Numbered from the stretch's first letter, positions 49,620-60,785 are shown. The stretch: 64,000 nt of DNA from Amycolatopsis coloradensis (GCF_001953865.1 NZ_MQUQ01000003.1:509917-573916), one strand, 5' to 3'. The notes: generated by a model not told the origin, from the sequence alone. A program made the numbers and translations.

Positions 49620-50753
49620 ATGGGGAAGCACAGCAGGCGCAAGCCGAGCTATCTGCCCAAGGTCGCGGCCGGTGCCGCGCCACTGGCGTTGCTGTTCGCC
49701 GGCCCGGCCACCTCACTCGCCGCGCCGACCGACCCGGCGATCCCGCTGCCGCTCGACCACAAGCGCGAAGGCACCCTTGACCGCGGAGTCGGTGCCACCA
49801 GCGAAGGAGACAACACCGTCCTTAGCGGCTTCCTGAACAGCACCGGACAAAACGTCTACAGCAAGGACCTCGGCGGCCCGAAGGTCGTCGCGGACGTCCG
49901 CCGGTCGGCGAGCGAGACCGTCGAGACGCGCGACGGCGTCACGGTCCGCGGGGACAAGGTCGGTGCGCTCGCCGCGTCGAAGACCACCGAGGCTCTCACG
50001 CAGGGCCAGCGGAACACGGTGCGGCTCGACCCCTACGGCGCTGCCGTCGCCGGGAACGAGACCGAACTCGAGCGGAGCGGAACGCGGCTGACCGAGGCCG
50101 CCCTCGACCCGCGCACCGGCACACCCATCCTCGTCACCGAGGACGGACGTGGGATCGGCGCGTCCGAGGGGACCTATCACGCCATCCGCCCGCTACCCGG
50201 GGTAGGCGTGATCAACGAGACCGATCAGCACGCCGGCGGTGAACTCGGCCGGGCCCTGCGGCTCGACGGTGACTTTTCCGGTGATCTCGGCGGAGCACTG
50301 GAGGCAGGCCGGTCTTCCGGGCACGCTCTCGATCTCGGCGACTTCGCCGCCGTCGGGACGACGTCCGCGCAGCACGGTGACGGCCGCTTCAGAGGTGTTT
50401 TGCCCTCGGACGTCGATTCCGGTACCGGCTTCGGCCAGGAACACGTCCTCGGCGGCACTGCCGGTCCGGCGACCGGGTTGGCCGCCACCGAGCAGGACGC
50501 GAGTCTGGCGCAGCACGGCCCCGCGCTCACCGGGTCCGGTGCGAACAAGATCAGCGGCGACCTCGGCGTCGGTCACGTGGCGTCCGCGCACGGCACCACG
50601 ACGACGTCACCGCGTGGGGTCCTGCCCACCGGCGATCCCGCACAGGCCGGGCAGCTCACGCAATCCGGCACGCTCGATCTGACGGTGCTCGGTCAGCCGG
50701 CGCACACCGGCGTCATCGCCGGCGCGCTCCCACTGGAACTCAAGCAGTTCTGA
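49620..50753 (+). CDS. Secreted Gly/Thr-rich protein, unknown function
   Basis: 377 residues from ATG 49620. Signal MGKHSRRKPSYLPKVAAGAA with cleavage after SLAAP near residue 37. The mature part has no cysteine and is rich in Gly, Thr, Asp and Ala, with repeated short strands (GDFSGDLGGALEAG, LDLGDFAAVG, SGDLGVGHVAS) that recall loosely repeated beta structures. No catalytic motif, LPxTG or lipobox. It is likely an extracellular or wall-associated protein, conserved perhaps in related actinomycetes. It faces the membrane gene at 50757 with a 3-base gap. Confidence 0.75.
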   Translation: MGKHSRRKPSYLPKVAAGAAPLALLFAGPATSLAAPTDPAIPLPLDHKREGTLDRGVGATSEGDNTVLSGFLNSTGQNVYSKDLGGPKVVADVRRSASETVETRDGVTVRGDKVGALAASKTTEALTQGQRNTVRLDPYGAAVAGNETELERSGTRLTEAALDPRTGTPILVTEDGRGIGASEGTYHAIRPLPGVGVINETDQHAGGELGRALRLDGDFSGDLGGALEAGRSSGHALDLGDFAAVGTTSAQHGDGRFRGVLPSDVDSGTGFGQEHVLGGTAGPATGLAATEQDASLAQHGPALTGSGANKISGDLGVGHVASAHGTTTTSPRGVLPTGDPAQAGQLTQSGTLDLTVLGQPAHTGVIAGALPLELKQF

Positions 50754-50756
50754 CCA

Positions 50757-51467
50757 CTAAGCCTGCGGCTCGACGTCATCGGCGGCTTCGGCCTCCCAGT
50801 GCCGACCGGGGGTCGGCGCGTTGTTGTACTCCTCGTCGAACGGGTCCACGATGTCGGCGATCTCGCCGAGGTCGCGCAGCAGCCGCTCTAGCCGCGACGG
50901 CCCGGCGTTCGGGGCGACACTCGCGAGCACCCACTCGTTCTCCAGCCACGCCACGCCGACGTCGCCGCCGAGCGAGTCGGCCGCGTCGACGAGTTCCTGC
51001 GTGATCACCTTGCGGGCGCCCTCGGAGTCGTCCGCGAAGGCGTAGCGCTGGCCGATCGGGCCGAGCATCTCGGGCATGCCCTGGCGCTGGAACGGCACGC
51101 TGGACAGCCACATCTCCAGCGGTGTCTCGTGCACGCGGTTGCAGCGCACGGCGACGACGACCGCCGGGATCTGGCCCTCGGTCTCGATGTCGAAGATGAA
51201 GACGGGACGCCGCCCGTCGGAGGTGAAGGTGGATCCGGCCACGACGTTGACCGCCACCTGCGCGCCGAAGTACCCGATGGCGCCGCCGGACCATTGCCGC
51301 GGCAACCGCTCGTCCTCCTCGGCGAACTGCCAGCCGCGCAGCTCGGCCCAGCGCATTCGCTCGCGATTGCGCGAGCCTTCCTTCGCCCGGTCGGCCGCGA
51401 GCAGCCCCAGCCCCGCCACCAAGGCGACGGCGGCGATGACGAACCAGATCCACGCCGGAATACCCAC
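50757..51467 (-). CDS. Membrane-anchored protein of unknown function near clpB
   Basis: 236 residues. An N-terminal helix (MGIPAWIWFVIAAVALVAGLG) is followed by a soluble domain with SRNRERMRWAELRGWQFAEED, RPVFIFDIETEGQIPAVVVAV and a long C-terminal acidic tail. I do not recognise the domain. It has the same place as the hypothetical gene between pyrE and clpB in mycobacteria. It lies 251 bases upstream of clpB end-to-start on the same strand, with a large inverted repeat between. Confidence 0.72.
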   Translation of the reverse strand: MGIPAWIWFVIAAVALVAGLGLLAADRAKEGSRNRERMRWAELRGWQFAEEDERLPRQWSGGAIGYFGAQVAVNVVAGSTFTSDGRRPVFIFDIETEGQIPAVVVAVRCNRVHETPLEMWLSSVPFQRQGMPEMLGPIGQRYAFADDSEGARKVITQELVDAADSLGGDVGVAWLENEWVLASVAPNAGPSRLERLLRDLGEIADIVDPFDEEYNNAPTPGRHWEAEAADDVEPQA

Positions 51468-51601
51468 GACGGTCAGGGTATCCCCCCGCGCTCACCGGAC
51501 GTGATCGCCGGGCGCCGTGTCGCGCCACCCCTTTCGGTGCCGTACCCCTGAATACGTGCCGAAACGTCGACAAATCGCTGTATCGCCAACGGTTCGCGCA
51601 A

Positions 51602-51710
51602 GTCCGTGAAGGCCTCCTTGAGGGACTTGAATCCACACAGTGGCGCGCAGCGTCTCCGTTGAGGGTGGCGGCGGGGGCATGGATGGACCCTCAAGGAGGC
51701 CTTCACGGAC
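51602..51710. repeat. Long inverted repeat before clpB end
   Basis: 23-base arms (GTCCGTGAAGGCCTCCTTGA..., 51602-51624, and its exact complement, 51688-51710) flank a 63-base loop. The arm core GTGAAGGCC is shared with 11759-11817. It lies between the ends/starts of the clpB and 50757 genes; it may terminate clpB transcripts. Confidence 0.75.
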
Positions 51711-51718
51711 CGCTGGGC

Positions 51719-54316
<2,598 letters not shown>

Positions 54317-54361
54317 CCCTCACCTCGTACTAGGTCCTGCGGTGCTCTTGTCGACAGGTAC

Positions 54362-54387
54362 AACGTCAGGAAAGTTGAGTCTGTTCC
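54362..54387 (-). promoter_or_regulatory. SigH/SigR-like promoter of clpB
   Basis: On the minus strand GGAAC (54383-54387) and GTT (54362-54364) are separated by exactly 18 bases, the GGAA(T/C)-N18-GTT form of SigH/SigR promoters. A start about eight to ten bases downstream gives a ~37-base leader to clpB. The -35 overlaps the HAIR operator. Confidence 0.6.
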
Positions 54388-54394
54388 GCTCAAC
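54374..54394. promoter_or_regulatory. HAIR element (HspR operator) before clpB
   Basis: GTTGAGT (54374-54380), seven bases, GCTCAAC (54388-54394): the two halves are complementary except at one position and match the known HspR box CTTGAGT-N7-ACTCAAG at 11 of 14 positions. It lies 58 bases before clpB, overlapping the stop end of the MFS gene. HspR itself is encoded at 60922. Confidence 0.72.
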
Positions 54395-55592
54395 TCTGAA
54401 TTCCTCCGCCACCACCCGGCGAGACCGCCTCCGCGGGCAGGCGAGGGCCCACCCGGCCGAGGCCGACGACGGCGGCGCAGGCGCACGCGGCCACGAGCAC
54501 CCACGGGATCCAGACTGCCACGGAGAACAGTCCGACGACGGCCGGAGCGATCATCGCGGCGAGGGTGAACGCGTATTGGAAGGCCGCCAGATAGCGGCCG
54601 CGTGCCTCCGGCGGCGCCGCCGCTTCGGCGAGCGCCCCGGATCGCGGGCCGAACGCGAGATCGCCCGCGGCCAGCACGAGGGTCGCTCCGAGCAGGTAGA
54701 TCGGCTGAAGGACCTTCGGTATGAACACCACCGCGAGGCACGCCAGGCACCACACGACGAACAACGCCGAGCCCGCCCGCATCGCGGCGATCCGGGTCAG
54801 CTTCCGGGTGAGCCGCAGCCCGACGACACCACCCAGACTGGTGACGACGGTGAGCAGCGCGATGATCGCGCCAGGAAGCCAGCCAGGGCCCTGCAGCGCG
54901 TTGAAGACGTACACCGGCATCCCGATGAGGAAGAAGTCCATCGTGAGCGCGAAAAGCCCGCTGAACACGATCAGCGCGAGGTACGGGCGGTTTCGCCAGA
55001 CCCGCGCGGGCCCCGAGAGCCGTCGCGCGTGCCGCGGGAGCGGCGGCATCAGCGTCGCGAGGACGGCCGCGGCGACGACGAACGTGAAGACGTCGACGAT
55101 GACGGCGACGTAGAGGCCCTCGCGTCCGATCCACACCAGCAGACCGGCCGCCGCCAGCGCGCCGAGACCGAAGCCCGCGGAGCGGACCATCGCGGCCTCG
55201 GCGAAAGGCCGGTCCTTCGGGCCTTTGCCCGCGACGTCGGCGATAAGCGAGAACTGCGAACTGTAGAACAGCTGCTGTCCGGCCGCGAGCATCACCGACG
55301 CGCCGACGACGCCGGCGAAACCGCCTGCCAGCAGGAACGCGCCCGCCCCGGTGGCCTGGAGGAGGTGGGAGCAGATCATCACCGTCCGCGGGCCGAACAG
55401 ATCGACGAGACGCCCGGCGAACGCGGGAACGAGCAGACCGGCGAACGCACCGAGAGTGACCGCCAGCCCCGCCTGGGCGAGGGGGAGACCCACCACACGG
55501 ATGACGAAGACCAGGCCCAACGGGAGGAAGAGTCCCGAGCCGAAGTTGTCGACACCCAAGGCGACCAGCAACGCGACCCGGCTCCGCACCAC
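54390..55592 (-). CDS. MFS transporter
   Basis: 400 residues, 12 hydrophobic segments. [43 protein letters not shown] contains motif A ([10 protein letters not shown]). The end of the gene overlaps the HAIR box of clpB. The substrate is unknown. The upstream MarR is on the same strand (73 bases), so the two may form a unit. Confidence 0.88.
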   Translation of the reverse strand: MVRSRVALLVALGVDNFGSGLFLPLGLVFVIRVVGLPLAQAGLAVTLGAFAGLLVPAFAGRLVDLFGPRTVMICSHLLQATGAGAFLLAGGFAGVVGASVMLAAGQQLFYSSQFSLIADVAGKGPKDRPFAEAAMVRSAGFGLGALAAAGLLVWIGREGLYVAVIVDVFTFVVAAAVLATLMPPLPRHARRLSGPARVWRNRPYLALIVFSGLFALTMDFFLIGMPVYVFNALQGPGWLPGAIIALLTVVTSLGGVVGLRLTRKLTRIAAMRAGSALFVVWCLACLAVVFIPKVLQPIYLLGATLVLAAGDLAFGPRSGALAEAAAPPEARGRYLAAFQYAFTLAAMIAPAVVGLFSVAVWIPWVLVAACACAAVVGLGRVGPRLPAEAVSPGGGGGIQS

Positions 55593-55664
55593 TTCGACGC
55601 TACCGGCGTGACAGCGCCGCGAAAGGTCCGTTCAGTCAAGACCGGCGGGTAGGAACGGCCAACG

Positions 55665-56129
55665 TCAAACGTCGCACGTGCGCACGGACAGGACCGCGCG
55701 GACGTCGTCGTTCATCTCGGCGAGGCGCTTGGTCAACTCGAGGACCTTCTCTTCGTCCCAGTCACCGAGCGCACGCTCCATGAACGCCAGATAGCCCGCC
55801 CGGCGGCGGCTCAGTTCCCCGTGTCCTTGCTCGGAGATGCTGATGATCGACGCGCGGCCGTCCTCGGGCGCGGGGCGGCGGTCGACCATCCCCGCCGCGG
55901 ACAGCTGGGAGATTTGACGGCTCACGACCGAAAGGTCCACAAAGCGTCGCTTGGCCAGTTCGGAGGGACGCGCTTCGCCGTGCTTCGCCAGGTCGGACAA
56001 CAGCATCGCGGCGGCCGGATGCAGACCGCGGTCGTCCTGCCAGGCCTGCATGATCCACGCGTGCTGCAACTGGGAAGCGGCCTTCAACTCACGCATCAAT
56101 TCGACCCTGGCGTCGTCGGCGGAGCTCAT
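55665..56129 (-). CDS. MarR family transcriptional regulator
   Basis: 154 residues from ATG 56129, with GGGAGG upstream. Winged helix: GEARPSELAKRRFVDLSVVSRQISQLSAAGMVDRRPAPEDGRASIISISEQG; the DxR wing is PEDGRA. It lies upstream of the MFS gene and divergent from the globin-reductase genes, and a MarR-like box lies at 56147. It may control either or both. Confidence 0.92.
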   Translation of the reverse strand: MSSADDARVELMRELKAASQLQHAWIMQAWQDDRGLHPAAAMLLSDLAKHGEARPSELAKRRFVDLSVVSRQISQLSAAGMVDRRPAPEDGRASIISISEQGHGELSRRRAGYLAFMERALGDWDEEKVLELTKRLAEMNDDVRAVLSVRTCDV

Positions 56130-56146
56130 CGTTGCCTCCCAGCTAC

Positions 56147-56159
56147 TTGTACAATACAA
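56147..56159. promoter_or_regulatory. MarR box
   Basis: TTGTA-CAA-TACAA is a 13-base inverted repeat 17 bases before the marR start. The size fits a MarR dimer site that would autoregulate marR and possibly the divergent globin genes. Confidence 0.55.
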
Positions 56160-56336
56160 CTTTATTCGGCGACACTTGCGTAAGGCAACTATTTACCTCG
56201 TGAGATCGCCCACTGCCACCCGGCGTCGAGTACACCCGTCCGGAGCAACGATGCGGGCAAAAGGGCTCTCGGCCGCTAGTCTCGCGGGCGAGCCGGAACC
56301 AGCCGACCGGCCGACAGCCACTGACCGGAGAGGTGA

Positions 56337-56432
56337 ATGATCCGTGAATTCTTCTCCAGTGGTCCCCCGTACGTGAACCGCCGGAATCCCCTTCCGGCAT
56401 GCACTTCCCGATCAGTGAATCCGCGCCCGTGA
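56337..56432 (+). CDS. 31-codon upstream frame coupled to globin-reductase
   Basis: ATG 56337 has the best ribosome site in the region (GGAGAGGTGA directly before it). The frame encodes a basic 31-residue peptide (MIREFFSSGPP..., ending NPRP) and its TGA overlaps an in-frame GTG of the globin-reductase (GTGA, 56429-56432), the same coupling used at several real gene pairs here. Third-position GC is only ~65%, so this may be a leader peptide that sets globin translation rather than a stable protein. Confidence 0.45.
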   Translation: MIREFFSSGPPYVNRRNPLPACTSRSVNPRP

Positions 56433-57604
56433 CAGCCGACGCGGTCAGCCCCCTCCCGCGGTCCTCCGCGCCACGGGAAGCCCCGCCCGCGGTCACCGCG
56501 ATGGTGCGGCTCATCCGCGGCACCTGGGCGAAGTCGGAACCCTTCATCCCGGAGATCTCCCAGTTCTTCTACGGGATGCTGTTCACCCTCGCGCCTGCCA
56601 CCCGGGACTTCTTCCCGATCAACATGGAGGTCCAGCGCGGCAGGCTGGTGCGCGCGCTGGTCCACATCGTGCAGATGGTCGACCGGCCGGACGACCTCGT
56701 GCCGTTCCTGACCCAGCTCGGCCGCGACCACCGCAAGTTCGGCGTCATCCCCCGGCACTACGAGGCCGTCGGCACCGCACTGCTCGCCTCGCTCAAGAAC
56801 CACCTCGGTCCCGACTGGACACCGGAGGTCGAACGGGCGTGGGCGGAGGCGTTCACCATCGTCGCCCGCGCGATGCAGGAGGCCGCCGCGGCCGACGTCA
56901 ACCCGGCGTCGTGGTCGGCGACCGTGCTCGAACACCGGCGGCTCACCTGGGATCTCGCCCTTGTCCGCGTCCAGCCCGAATTCCCGGTGCCGTACCAGCC
57001 AGGTCAGTACATGAGCGTCGAGGTTCCGCAGCGGCCGAGGCTCTGGCGCTACCTGTCCCCGGCGAACGCCCCGCGCGAGGACGGCGGCATCGAGTTCCAC
57101 GTGCGCGCCGTCGACGGCGGCTGGGTGTCCCGGGCCATCGTGAGCCACACGCAGGCGGGCGACGTCTGGCGGCTGGGGCCGCCGCTCGGCAGGCTTTCGG
57201 TCGACCGGGCCGACGCCCGGCCGGTCCTGATGATCGCCGGCGGAACCGGCATCGCGCCGCTGCGCGCCATTCTGGACGACCTCGCGCAGTGGGGCGAGAA
57301 CCCCGAGGTCCAGCTGTTCTACGGTGGACCGTCGCGTGAGGACCTGTACGACCTCGACGAGTTGCGCGCACTCGCCGCCACGAACCCCTGGCTCATCGTG
57401 ACCCCGGTGGTCGAGCGCGGCGAAGAGGCCCCCGGCTGCGTACAGGGCACGCTCGCGGAAGCCGTTACCCAGTACGGATCCTGGCCGGGACACCGCGTCC
57501 TCGTATCCGGCTCGCCCACGATGATCCGGGCGACGGTGTCCAGGATGCTGGTCGCGGGCAGCGCCCTCGACCAGATCGCGTACGACCCCTTCACCATCGA
57601 CTAG
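56429..57604 (+). CDS. Globin domain / ferredoxin-reductase fusion (flavohaemoprotein-like), 1
   Basis: 391 residues from GTG 56429 (or 401 from ATG 56399, which lacks a ribosome site). The globin domain runs to about 130 with the proximal His in LGRDHRKFGVIPRHYEAVG (H101). The FAD domain has RLWRYLSPAN (RxYS type) and the NAD domain GGTGIAPLRAIL, ending LVSGSPTMI and YDPFTID. Layout as in flavohaemoproteins, which turn NO into nitrate using NAD(P)H and oxygen. As I remember, the mycobacterial homologue is Rv0385. A paralogue follows directly. Confidence 0.92.
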   Translation: MTADAVSPLPRSSAPREAPPAVTAMVRLIRGTWAKSEPFIPEISQFFYGMLFTLAPATRDFFPINMEVQRGRLVRALVHIVQMVDRPDDLVPFLTQLGRDHRKFGVIPRHYEAVGTALLASLKNHLGPDWTPEVERAWAEAFTIVARAMQEAAAADVNPASWSATVLEHRRLTWDLALVRVQPEFPVPYQPGQYMSVEVPQRPRLWRYLSPANAPREDGGIEFHVRAVDGGWVSRAIVSHTQAGDVWRLGPPLGRLSVDRADARPVLMIAGGTGIAPLRAILDDLAQWGENPEVQLFYGGPSREDLYDLDELRALAATNPWLIVTPVVERGEEAPGCVQGTLAEAVTQYGSWPGHRVLVSGSPTMIRATVSRMLVAGSALDQIAYDPFTID

Positions 57605-57921
57605 ACCGCGCGAACGCGACTCCACAATGGAGATCAGCAAAAGGGCGCATACCGTTACGTAACCGGCTGATCGCGGAAAGAACGCCACCCGATCGGCGGA
57701 TCATGTTTCGCCGCGGACTGGCGAAAAACCTCTGTTGGGCAACGGAAAACGTCCACGCATGATCACCTTCACTTAGTGCCAGGCGGGGTTGACGGCGTGT
57801 ATATCGTTTGGTCCGTTCGAGCGGGAAACATCCATTCACGGATCCTTTTCCGGCGTTCGGGCATACAGTCGAGAATCCTCAGGGGAACAGGAGCACCATC
57901 ACGACGTCGGGTCTGGAGAAT
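57605..57921. other. Gap between the two globin-reductase genes
   Basis: 317 bases. It holds the palindrome GTTACGTAAC (57654-57663), several ATG/GTG-led short frames without ribosome sites, and an AT-richer stretch near 57780-57830 that may be a promoter. A frame from GTG 57776 ends in a TGA overlapping ATG 57955. I see no further gene. Confidence 0.5.
57654..57663. promoter_or_regulatory. Short palindrome before second globin gene
   Basis: GTTACGTAAC is a perfect 10-base palindrome in the gap before the second globin gene, extended by CC/GG. It could be a regulatory site; evidence is limited to symmetry. Confidence 0.3.
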
Positions 57922-59163
57922 ATGCCCGATCAAACAGGAGAACATCATTCACCCATGACTGCCGAAACAGTGAAATACGAACCTCGACCGAGTTCGTCTA
58001 GATCTTCACCGGTTCTCATCCCACCGCTGGTCGAAGCACCCGAGGCGGACAAGACAGTCCAGATGGCGAAACTCATCCGGGAGAGTTTCGCCGCCGTCGA
58101 AACGAAGGCCGAGGAGCTGTCCCGGTACTTCTACGGGGTGCTCTTCTCCATTTCACCGGACGCCAGGGAATTGTTCCCGATCACCATGGCCACCCAGCGA
58201 AATCGTTTGCTGCGCGCACTCGTCTATGTCGTGCAGATGGTGGACAGGTCCGATGAACTGACCACCTTCCTCGGCCAACTCGGCCGGGACCACCGGAAGT
58301 TCGACGTCCTCGGCCGTCATTACGACGCGGTCGGCGTCGCGTTGATCGCCGCGCTGAAACGTTTCTTGAAGGATGACTGGACACCCGAGGCGGAAGACGC
58401 CTGGATCACCGCGTACGGCGTCATTTCGAAGTGCATGCGCGAGGCCGCGGGCAAGGAGATCGGTCCCGCGTGGTGGAAGGCGACCGTGGTCGAACACCGT
58501 CGCGCGTCCCGGGACGTCGCCGTCATCAGGGTGCGCACCGAACAGCCGCTCCCGTACCGGGCAGGTGGCTACGTCAGCGTCGAAGTCCCGCAACGGCCCC
58601 GGATGTGGCGGTACTTCTCCCCGGCGACCGCGCCGCACGACGACGGGACGATGGAGTTCCACGTGCGCGCCGTGCGCGGCGGCTGGGTCTCGCGTGCGAT
58701 CGTGCACCACACCCGGGTCGGCGACGTCTGGCGCCTCGGCCCCTCACTCGGCGCGCTTTCGGTGCACCACACGGAAAGCCGTCCGCTGCTGATGGTCGGC
58801 GGGGGCACCGGGATCGCGCCGCTGCTCGCCCTGCTCGACGACATGTCGCGCTGGAAGCGCAACCCGCCGGTGCACCTGTTCTTCGGCGGCCGCGAACCGG
58901 AAGACCTCTACGCACTCGACGATCTTCGCGGGCTGACCGTCACCTGCCCTTGGCTGACGGTGACCCCGGTGACCGAGGAAGGCACCATCACCGGCGGCGA
59001 CCGCGGCACGCTGGCCATGGCGGTCACGCAGCGCGGCGGCTGGAAGGATCGCGACGTGTACGTCGCCGGGTCTCCGGCGATGATCCGCGCGACGATCGCG
59101 AAACTGCTCGCCGCGGGCACGGACCTGGCGAGGATCAAGTACGACCCCTTCACCCTGGATTGA
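57922..59163 (+). CDS. Globin domain / ferredoxin-reductase fusion, 2
   Basis: 413 residues from ATG 57922 (GGAG three bases before it); ATG 57955 is the alternative and the frame stays open up to 57808. The globin part has ELSRYFYGVLFSISPDARELFPI and the proximal His in LGRDHRKFDVLGRHYDAVG. The reductase part has RMWRYFSPAT (RxYS) and GGGTGIAPLLALL, ending YDPFTLD. It is about half identical by eye to gene 1 and is clearly a tandem duplicate. A role in NO or redox detoxification is inferred from the family. Confidence 0.9.
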   Translation: MPDQTGEHHSPMTAETVKYEPRPSSSRSSPVLIPPLVEAPEADKTVQMAKLIRESFAAVETKAEELSRYFYGVLFSISPDARELFPITMATQRNRLLRALVYVVQMVDRSDELTTFLGQLGRDHRKFDVLGRHYDAVGVALIAALKRFLKDDWTPEAEDAWITAYGVISKCMREAAGKEIGPAWWKATVVEHRRASRDVAVIRVRTEQPLPYRAGGYVSVEVPQRPRMWRYFSPATAPHDDGTMEFHVRAVRGGWVSRAIVHHTRVGDVWRLGPSLGALSVHHTESRPLLMVGGGTGIAPLLALLDDMSRWKRNPPVHLFFGGREPEDLYALDDLRGLTVTCPWLTVTPVTEEGTITGGDRGTLAMAVTQRGGWKDRDVYVAGSPAMIRATIAKLLAAGTDLARIKYDPFTLD

Positions 59164-59261
59164 CCGGGTGATGCGTTCGTATTAGGCCATTCGGCTGTTC
59201 TACCTGGGCTCTCCGCAGCAGTAGGTCGGTGAATCATTGACCGCGGTCACCGTCGGATTTA

Positions 59262-59273
59262 TGGTCTAGACCA
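59262..59273. promoter_or_regulatory. dre operator (DasR-type) before LPMO
   Basis: TGGTCTAGACCA, the exact DasR core, flanked by A on each side, lies 49 bases before the LPMO start. In Streptomyces such sites control chitinases and GlcNAc uptake. The same type of site precedes nagA (20727-20740). Confidence 0.82.
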
Positions 59274-59321
59274 CATTGCTCCCCCTCGCGGGAACACCGT
59301 CGTTCCACCCCAGGAGCCGGC

Positions 59322-60074
59322 ATGACCGTCAAACGCAAACTCGTGGCAGCCGCCGCCGGTGCGATCCTCGCCCCGATCGCCATCGTGGCCATCCCGCAGG
59401 TGGCCAGCGCGCACGGCTACGTGCTGACCCCGCCCAGCCGCCAGGCGAACTGCGCCCAGGGCAAGGTTTCCGGCTGCGGCAGCATCGTTTACGAACCGCA
59501 GAGTGTCGAGGGCTCCAAGGGGCTCCGCAGCTGCAACGGCGGCCTCCCCGGGTTCGCGCAGCTCAACGACGAATCGAAGCCGTGGCCCGCCGCCTCGGTC
59601 GGCAACAGCGTGACCTTCAACTGGAAGTTCACCGCCTACCACCGGACCACGAACTACGAGTACTACATCGGCGGCACCAAGATCGCCGACATCAGCGGGA
59701 ACAACTCCGCGCCGAAGGACCCGACGTCCCACACGGTGAGCTTGAACGGCTTCAGCGGCCGCCAGAAGGTGCTCGCCATCTGGAACATCGCGGACACGCC
59801 GATGGCCTTCTACAGCTGCGTCGACCTGCAGATCGGTGGCGGCAATCCGCCCACCACCAGCAACCCGCCGACCACGAGCAACCCGCCGACGACGTCGAAC
59901 CCCCCGACCAGCACCAGCAACCCGCCCGCGGGTGGCACCTGGGCGGCCGGGACGGCGTACACGGTCGGCAGCACGGTCACCTACGGCGGTGCGAGCTACC
60001 GGTGCCAGCTGGCGCATACGGCGACCCAGGGCTGGGAGCCGCCGAACACACCGGCTCTGTGGTCCCGGCAGTGA
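59322..60074 (+). CDS. Secreted AA10 lytic polysaccharide monooxygenase with CBM
   Basis: 250 residues. Signal peptide ends at ASA30; mature protein starts HGYV, so His31 is the N-terminal histidine of the copper brace and the second brace His is H107 in KFTAYHRTTNYEYY. The catalytic domain runs to about 168 with chitin-binding LPMO features (RSCNGG, FSGRQKVLAIWNIADTP, SCVDLQI). A linker of repeated NPPTTS units leads to a CBM5/12-type domain (WAAGTAYTVGSTVTYGGASYRC... W) at 207-250. It cuts crystalline chitin with copper and H2O2/O2. A dre site precedes it. Confidence 0.94.
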   Translation: MTVKRKLVAAAAGAILAPIAIVAIPQVASAHGYVLTPPSRQANCAQGKVSGCGSIVYEPQSVEGSKGLRSCNGGLPGFAQLNDESKPWPAASVGNSVTFNWKFTAYHRTTNYEYYIGGTKIADISGNNSAPKDPTSHTVSLNGFSGRQKVLAIWNIADTPMAFYSCVDLQIGGGNPPTTSNPPTTSNPPTTSNPPTSTSNPPAGGTWAAGTAYTVGSTVTYGGASYRCQLAHTATQGWEPPNTPALWSRQ

Positions 60075-60087
60075 AAGGGACTCGCCA

Positions 60088-60690
60088 GTGAAGCTCGGCC
60101 TGATACTCGTCGCCGGTCTCGTGGCCCTCGCGGGCTGCGGGGCCGGTGATGGCTCACCCACCACCGCCGGCGCCCCGATCTCCCCGGTCCCCCAGTCTGC
60201 GACGGGCGCCCCGGCGTCCGCGGAGTACAACGACGCCGACGTGATGTTCCTGCAGATGATGATCGCCCACAACAGTCAGGGCCTGGAGATCGTCAAGCTG
60301 GTGCACGCCAAGCAGGCACAGAAACAGGAGCTCAAGGACCTCGCGGCCGCCATCGAGGCCACCCAGCAGACCGAGAGTGCCGACATGCGGAACTGGCTGA
60401 AGTCCTGGGGCAAACCCGAGACGGGCTCGATGGATCCGCACGCGCACCATCACCACGGTGGCGACGGGCTCACGGACAAGGGCCTGCTCGAAGCGCTGTC
60501 CAAAAAGGACGGCAAGGACTTCACCCTCGACTTCGCCGACATCTTCGTCGCGCACCAGCACAACGGGGTCGCGCTGGCGAGGACCGAACTAAAGGACGGC
60601 AAGAACCCGGAGTCGAAGGCGCTGGCCCAGCGGGTCATGGACTCGCGCACCGGCGAGGTCCATCAGATCCGGACCCTGGTCCCCGCCTGA
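60088..60690 (+). CDS. DUF305 lipoprotein, possible copper binder
   Basis: 200 residues from GTG 60088, 14 bases after the LPMO stop, RBS AAAGGGA. Signal with lipobox LVALAGC near residue 14. DUF305 motifs are DVMFLQMMIAHNSQGLEIVKL and FADIFVAHQHNGVALA, each with H-x-Q/N, Met and His. A His run DPHAHHHH lies between. DUF305 proteins (CopM of cyanobacteria) bind copper at the cell surface. Tight pairing with a copper-dependent LPMO suggests copper supply or protection. Confidence 0.87.
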   Translation: MKLGLILVAGLVALAGCGAGDGSPTTAGAPISPVPQSATGAPASAEYNDADVMFLQMMIAHNSQGLEIVKLVHAKQAQKQELKDLAAAIEATQQTESADMRNWLKSWGKPETGSMDPHAHHHHGGDGLTDKGLLEALSKKDGKDFTLDFADIFVAHQHNGVALARTELKDGKNPESKALAQRVMDSRTGEVHQIRTLVPA

Positions 60691-60694
60691 CGAC

Positions 60695-60743
60695 CGCGTT
60701 TAGTCCTCTGGTTGCGATCTTCGCATCTAGAGGACTAAACGCG
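60695..60743. repeat. Dispersed palindrome, short variant
   Basis: CGCGTTTAGTCCTCTGG... (60695 on) and its near complement ending at 60743 (TAGAGGACTAAACGCG) form a 49-base stem-loop right after the DUF305 stop. It uses the TTTAGTCCTC version of the arms. Confidence 0.82.
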
Positions 60744-60785
60744 TCCCGCCCGCCCGCCTGACGTTGTGGGTTCGCTGTCACCGGC

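Noticed and set aside
57776..57958. 60-codon frame whose stop overlaps ATG 57955
   Set aside because: No ribosome site, low codon bias, and the better start of the globin gene at 57922 lies inside it; overlap judged chance.
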